Of a stretch of 37,576 bases of DNA, positions 34,794 to 37,576 are shown in pieces. Origin of the DNA: Chitinophagaceae bacterium (GTDB taxonomy: Bacteria > Bacteroidota > Bacteroidia > Chitinophagales > Chitinophagaceae); contig JAEUVK010000046.1 in assembly GCA_016787135.1 (NCBI GenBank), positions 1 through 37,576 on the forward strand, written 5' to 3'. The notes under the pieces were generated by a model. The model did no database searches. It was not told the DNA's origin and was given only the letters and a program-made list of their open reading frames with translations. Within the stretch, counting starts at the first letter, position 1. Every line of letters starts with the position of its first letter. The translations under genes were made by a program, and so were the position numbers.

Positions 34794-35192
34794 CTATAAG
34801 CGTGCCGTGACAGAAGAATAATTTATGCTGCCATTTTTCTGAATGATCTTTATGCGGTACGATACCTGCTGCGCTCTTTTTTCAAAAAAACGGTAACTAT
34901 AACTGCCAGGCTGTTCTGCTGCAAATACAAGGGCGGCCATCACAAATGTTTTACCATCAGCGCTTCGCTCCACTTCGAACATGTCTGCTGCCTGGTTGTT
35001 GCCTGCTACCCAGTTCAATGAGACCTTTCCTTTTTCCAGGGTAGTTTTCAGATCCGTAATGATGACCAAAGAAGAATCTTCATGAAGCGACCGCCGACCT
35101 GCCTGAGAAGACTGCGGATGCTGGGCAAATAAGGCAGGTCCTGTGATCATAGTCAGAATAGCAATAAAAAATACAGCTCGTGAATGTCTCAT
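34794..35192 (-). CDS. Small secreted protein with a fibronectin-like module
   Basis: A 132-aa protein with a signal peptide (about 1-23, ending LFAQ). The rest (about 45-132) is a single beta-rich module, KTTLEKGKVSLNWVAGNNQAADMFEVERSADGKTF ... YRIKIIQKNGSINYSS. The same kind of module occurs next to the sorting domains of the secreted proteins at 22710-25721 and 27833-29179. Here it ends without a sorting domain, so the protein is either a periplasmic stand-alone module or a remnant of a longer exported protein. It is alone on the minus strand. Function unknown. Confidence 0.68.
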   Translation of the reverse strand: MRHSRAVFFIAILTMITGPALFAQHPQSSQAGRRSLHEDSSLVIITDLKTTLEKGKVSLNWVAGNNQAADMFEVERSADGKTFVMAALVFAAEQPGSYSYRFFEKRAQQVSYRIKIIQKNGSINYSSVTARL

Positions 35193-35664
35193 TTCTGCAG
35201 GGTTACCGAAAAATCAGTTTACGGTTTTTGCCACAGAAGATCAGACGATGTTTTTTAGTTACCGGTCGGGATCACATTCCAAATACCGAATCGTAGTTCT
35301 ACGTACTTTTTCGCTTTTGCATGTGGTTTTCCGAACCGTTCACAAACGTAGTGAGCGGGTGCTGTTTTTGCAAGAGAAACGAGATAAATTTTTTTACGAT
35401 AGCAAAGACTTATAAAAATATTCCTGATGATTTACAATGATCAACCGGACATTGGACTCTTTATTATCATTTATTCCAGGAAGGGCTGCAGGTTCCGGAG
35501 CAAGATGTTTATATCAGTCAGTAGGTTGACTGAAGTCAGTAATTCAGCGAAAAGCGAAAAGGAATTTTGCTACCTGATCTCAGTACTGTATTTCTTATAT
35601 CCGATGATGACCATTTCTGATCCAATGCGATTATATGTGTTACGAATTAACCAGGCCGATACCC
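35193..35664. other. 472-bp intergenic region without a confident gene
   Basis: The region separates the divergent small secreted protein and the HATPase-like gene. It contains short open frames, including 35427-35684, but these have no recognisable composition or domain. The left part should carry the promoters for both directions, yet I find no consensus TAnnTTTG box. I see no RNA gene. Confidence 0.5.
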
Positions 35665-36123
35665 ATGAGAAACGAGGCGCATGAATTTCATACTTTCAGC
35701 GGCCAACCCGGGAACGATTTCCGCGCAGCATCGACCCACACCTGCTTTTCCCTTCATAAATGTGTGAGCCAGGCAGTACCTGAACTGGTTTCGGGTGTAC
35801 CAGCAGAAAAAAACACGATCATCAATGATGTGTATGAAGACCTGTTTGTGTGTACCCACAAAGAGACATTAAACGCCATACTGGTGCGACTTGGCAAAGC
35901 AATTATAAAGGCCAGTCAAAACAGTATCATTCATATTTCAGCCAAGCCGATCGGAAATATTTTACTGGTACATTTTAAAAGTAACCATGCCCATCATAGC
36001 CAGGAGCTCACCCAGAGCCTTCAGCAAACAGAAGCGCTGGCAGAACGGTTAGGCGGCTGTATCACTATCAGCCATAACGGGAAGTACGGAATGGACCTTG
36101 CTTTTACTTTTGTGAATCATTGA
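35665..36123 (+). CDS. Reduced HATPase-like protein (histidine-kinase ATPase domain remnant)
   Basis: A 152-aa protein counted from ATG 35665 (MRNEAHEFHTF); an ATG at 35635 would add ten residues. The central and C-terminal part (about 58-152, VYEDLFVCTHKETLNAILVRLGKAIIKASQ ... ISAKPIGNILLVHFKSN ... LQQTEALAERLGGCITISHNGKYGMDLAFTFVNH) follows the order of a histidine-kinase ATPase domain: the N-box-like helix, the strand before G1, and the G2 helix with the last strands. The Asn of the N box and the DxGxG of G1 are absent, so it should not be a working kinase. It could be a protein-binding regulator or an evolutionary remnant. No neighbouring regulator is on the same strand. Confidence 0.6.
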   Translation: MRNEAHEFHTFSGQPGNDFRAASTHTCFSLHKCVSQAVPELVSGVPAEKNTIINDVYEDLFVCTHKETLNAILVRLGKAIIKASQNSIIHISAKPIGNILLVHFKSNHAHHSQELTQSLQQTEALAERLGGCITISHNGKYGMDLAFTFVNH

Positions 36124-36503
36124 TACCGTATTCATTTTTCTTCCTTTCTTACTACGGGTGAAGATCCTGTACAAACCGGGGCTGCTGCCCAAAAAATCCA
36201 TCCCGGTATTCACCGGCATTACAGTGGCTTTATCCATGCTTCAGAGTGGGCTTTGCCTGCCTTTAACCTGATCTGCAGAAGCGGTCAAAACGGCTGCATT
36301 GAACAAAGCTGAATGATCGTTCCATTGACGGCTTAAGCGGCATAAACGGCCGGTTGATTTTTACCTGTAAGCCCTGCATTTTATTCTTGTATTGCAATTG
36401 CACATCATGCAGGCATCAAGCTAGCTGAGGCAAGTATGGTGAAAAGGTTTGTACAGGATGTACCTCATAAACATGCTGATCATTTCAACTTAACAAAAAA
36501 AAG
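36124..36503. other. 380-bp intergenic region without a confident gene
   Basis: I see no coding frame with support on either strand. The region has a 10-bp palindrome TGCAATTGCA (36393-36402) and several scattered AACGGC/GACGGC words, but no clear terminator or consensus promoter before the gene at 36504. Confidence 0.5.
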
Positions 36504-37259
36504 ATGGCAAGACAAAAAGGGATCCTTCCCTTGCAGGGAACGATCGGCAATATCACGTTCTTCAAATCGAAGGACGGATACATGGCCAGGGAAAAGGGGA
36601 GTTTAGATGCGCAGCGCATTGCCAATGACCCGGCGTTTCAACGCACCCGTGAGAACGGAGCCGAGTTTGGCAGGGCCGGCAAAGCCGGGAAGGTGTTGCG
36701 TAATGCGCTTCGTGCATTATTGCAAAATACCAGTGACAGCCGTATGATCGCCCGGCTGACGAAAGAAATGGTGAAGGTGATACAGGCGGATGCAGTAAAT
36801 CCAAGAGGGATGCGTAATGTGATCGACGGGGAAGCAGAGCTGCTGACCGGTTTTGAATTCAATGCGAACAGCAAACTCGGGACAACGCTGTATGCACCTT
36901 TCACTGCGACGATCAACCGAGTGACGGGAGAGCTGACCGTAAACCTTGCAGCTTTCATACCTGCGAACATGGTAGCTGCACCATCGGGCACCACGCATTT
37001 CAAGATCACTTCTGCGGGAGCGGAAATTGATTTTGAAAATGAAACGTACACGGCCCAAACGGCCAGTACAGCGGAACTACCGTGGAATGCGACAGCAACG
37101 GCAATCATCAACCTGGTGAATGCCGTAACGGCCAACAGTACAAAGCCGTTGTTCCTTATTGTTGGAATCGAGTTTTTCCAGCAGGTGAACGGGGCGATTT
37201 ATTCGCTGAAGAACGGATCGTTCAATGCGCTGGCGGTGGTGAAGGTGAGCGGGGAGTAG
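36504..37259 (+). CDS. Uncharacterised 251-aa Bacteroidota protein (MARQKGILPLQG start)
   Basis: The protein has no signal peptide or membrane segment. The N-terminal part (1-115) is basic and conserved-looking: MARQKGILPLQGTIGNITFF, then an Arg/Asn-rich helix (FQRTRENGAEFGRAGKAGKVLRNALRALL) and a helix around 75-95. The C-terminal half (about 120-251) is beta-rich with Thr/Ala-rich strands and ends in LKNGSFNALAVVKVSG. I recall similar proteins of unknown function in Bacteroidota but cannot name a family. A DUF5675 gene follows 73 bases downstream, with a dispersed repeat between them; DUF5675 proteins occur in phage-like and secretion-associated settings, so a mobile or phage-derived cassette is possible. 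Function unknown. Confidence 0.65.
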   Translation: MARQKGILPLQGTIGNITFFKSKDGYMAREKGSLDAQRIANDPAFQRTRENGAEFGRAGKAGKVLRNALRALLQNTSDSRMIARLTKEMVKVIQADAVNPRGMRNVIDGEAELLTGFEFNANSKLGTTLYAPFTATINRVTGELTVNLAAFIPANMVAAPSGTTHFKITSAGAEIDFENETYTAQTASTAELPWNATATAIINLVNAVTANSTKPLFLIVGIEFFQQVNGAIYSLKNGSFNALAVVKVSGE

Positions 37260-37302
37260 GTTGCTTCCTGCTTCGCTATGCTCGCAGTTCGCAATGACGG
37301 CG
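37259..37302. repeat. Copy of a CGTCATTGCGA-type dispersed intergenic repeat
   Basis: The minus strand reads CGTCATTGCGAACTGCGAG then CATAGCGAAGCAGGAAGCAA, the recognisable form of a short repeat (CGTCATTGCGAxx...GAAGCAA) that is scattered between genes in many bacterial genomes. It fills the short gap between two genes. It is the only copy in this window, so its repeat status rests on recognition, not on local comparison. Confidence 0.5.
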
Positions 37303-37332
37303 TTATTTTTTAATTACTGAAACACAAACAAC

Positions 37333-37576
37333 ATGAAACTGGAGCTTATCAGGACATACTACCCGAAGGGAACGAACGGGGACATTTTCCTGAACGGAAA
37401 GAAGGTATGCTCTACCATTGAGCTACCGTGGAAAGACAATGCACCTCAAGTGTCGTGTATCCCGGAAGGTATTTATGAACTGAGAAAAAGATACACCCCG
37501 CGATTCGGGAAACATTTCATTTTACTGAATGTACCCCAACGAAGCTATATTCTATTGCATGCTGCGAATGATGCTT
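37333..37576 (+). CDS. DUF5675-family protein, 3' end cut off by window edge
   Basis: Reading from ATG 37333 gives 81 residues open to the window end. MKLELIRTYYPKGTNGDIFLNGKKVC, STIELPWKDN, SCIPEGIYELRKRYTPRFGKHFILLNVPQRSYILLHAAND matches the DUF5675 family: an L,D-transpeptidase-like small beta domain with the conserved T-x-E-L-P-W and IPEG-x-Y segments and an LLHAAN segment (usually I-x-IH-x-GN). The biochemical function is not established. No signal peptide. The missing C-terminus probably holds the last 50-70 residues. It is likely paired with the gene at 36504. Confidence 0.75.
   Translation, partial: MKLELIRTYYPKGTNGDIFLNGKKVCSTIELPWKDNAPQVSCIPEGIYELRKRYTPRFGKHFILLNVPQRSYILLHAANDA

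Noticed and set aside
35427..35684. 85-codon plus-strand frame before the HATPase-like gene
   Set aside because: No signal, domain or family-like pattern, and it overlaps the start of the better-supported gene.
36393..36402. TGCAATTGCA palindrome as an operator
   Set aside because: A single short AT-rich palindrome with no promoter box nearby is expected by chance.
37259..37302. Attachment site or CRISPR repeat
   Set aside because: Only one copy is present and the sequence fits a dispersed intergenic repeat; no spacer array or integrase is seen.

Overview
The window looks like a chromosomal segment of a Bacteroidota bacterium, most likely a Chitinophagaceae-type genome. The signs are a SusC/SusD pair, several secreted proteins with type IX secretion (T9SS) C-terminal sorting domains, a second carboxypeptidase-regulatory-domain TonB receptor, the long N-terminal extension of AtpB, and promoters of the Bacteroidota form TTTG-N20-TAnnTTTG. 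I see no tRNA, rRNA, CRISPR array or transposase.

Layout. 1-1167 (minus): end of an envelope pair, a truncated glycosyltransferase behind an LpxH-like phosphoesterase. 1444-13621: the most interesting block. A SusC/SusD outer-membrane uptake pair is followed by a tightly packed plus-strand run: secreted metallo-beta-lactamase-fold hydrolase, secreted alkaline-phosphatase-superfamily phosphodiesterase, PhnZ-type HD oxygenase, PhnX-like HAD hydrolase, DUF5690 12-TM transporter, and a TIGR03364-type FAD oxidoreductase. A second, paralogous secreted phosphodiesterase converges on it from the minus strand. 13689-15458 (minus): a PhoR/PhoB-like sensor kinase and response regulator. I read 1444-15458 as a candidate phosphonate-ester utilisation locus: outer-membrane import, periplasmic ester cleavage, inner-membrane import, then oxidative C-P bond cleavage. 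The enzyme families are well supported; the substrate and the joint function are inference.

15671-19808: a secreted 747-aa protein with a possible clan-CD-like His/Cys pair, and an ABC exporter starting at TTG. 19890-27444: F-type ATP synthase genes in two units. atpB-E-F-H ends at a strong terminator, then comes an unrelated secreted M43-type metalloprotease with its own terminator, then atpA with its own promoter. atpG, usually next to atpA in this phylum, is not in the window.

27833-34657: a T9SS-exported protein, a TonB receptor with an excellent promoter followed by a 2TM protein and a periplasmic helical protein, and then an operon of two paralogous membrane proteins, a winged-helix regulator and a four-helix membrane protein. 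34794-37576 is looser: a small secreted protein, a reduced HATPase-like protein, and at the right edge an uncharacterised 251-aa protein, a dispersed CGTCATTGCGA-type repeat and the start of a DUF5675 protein.
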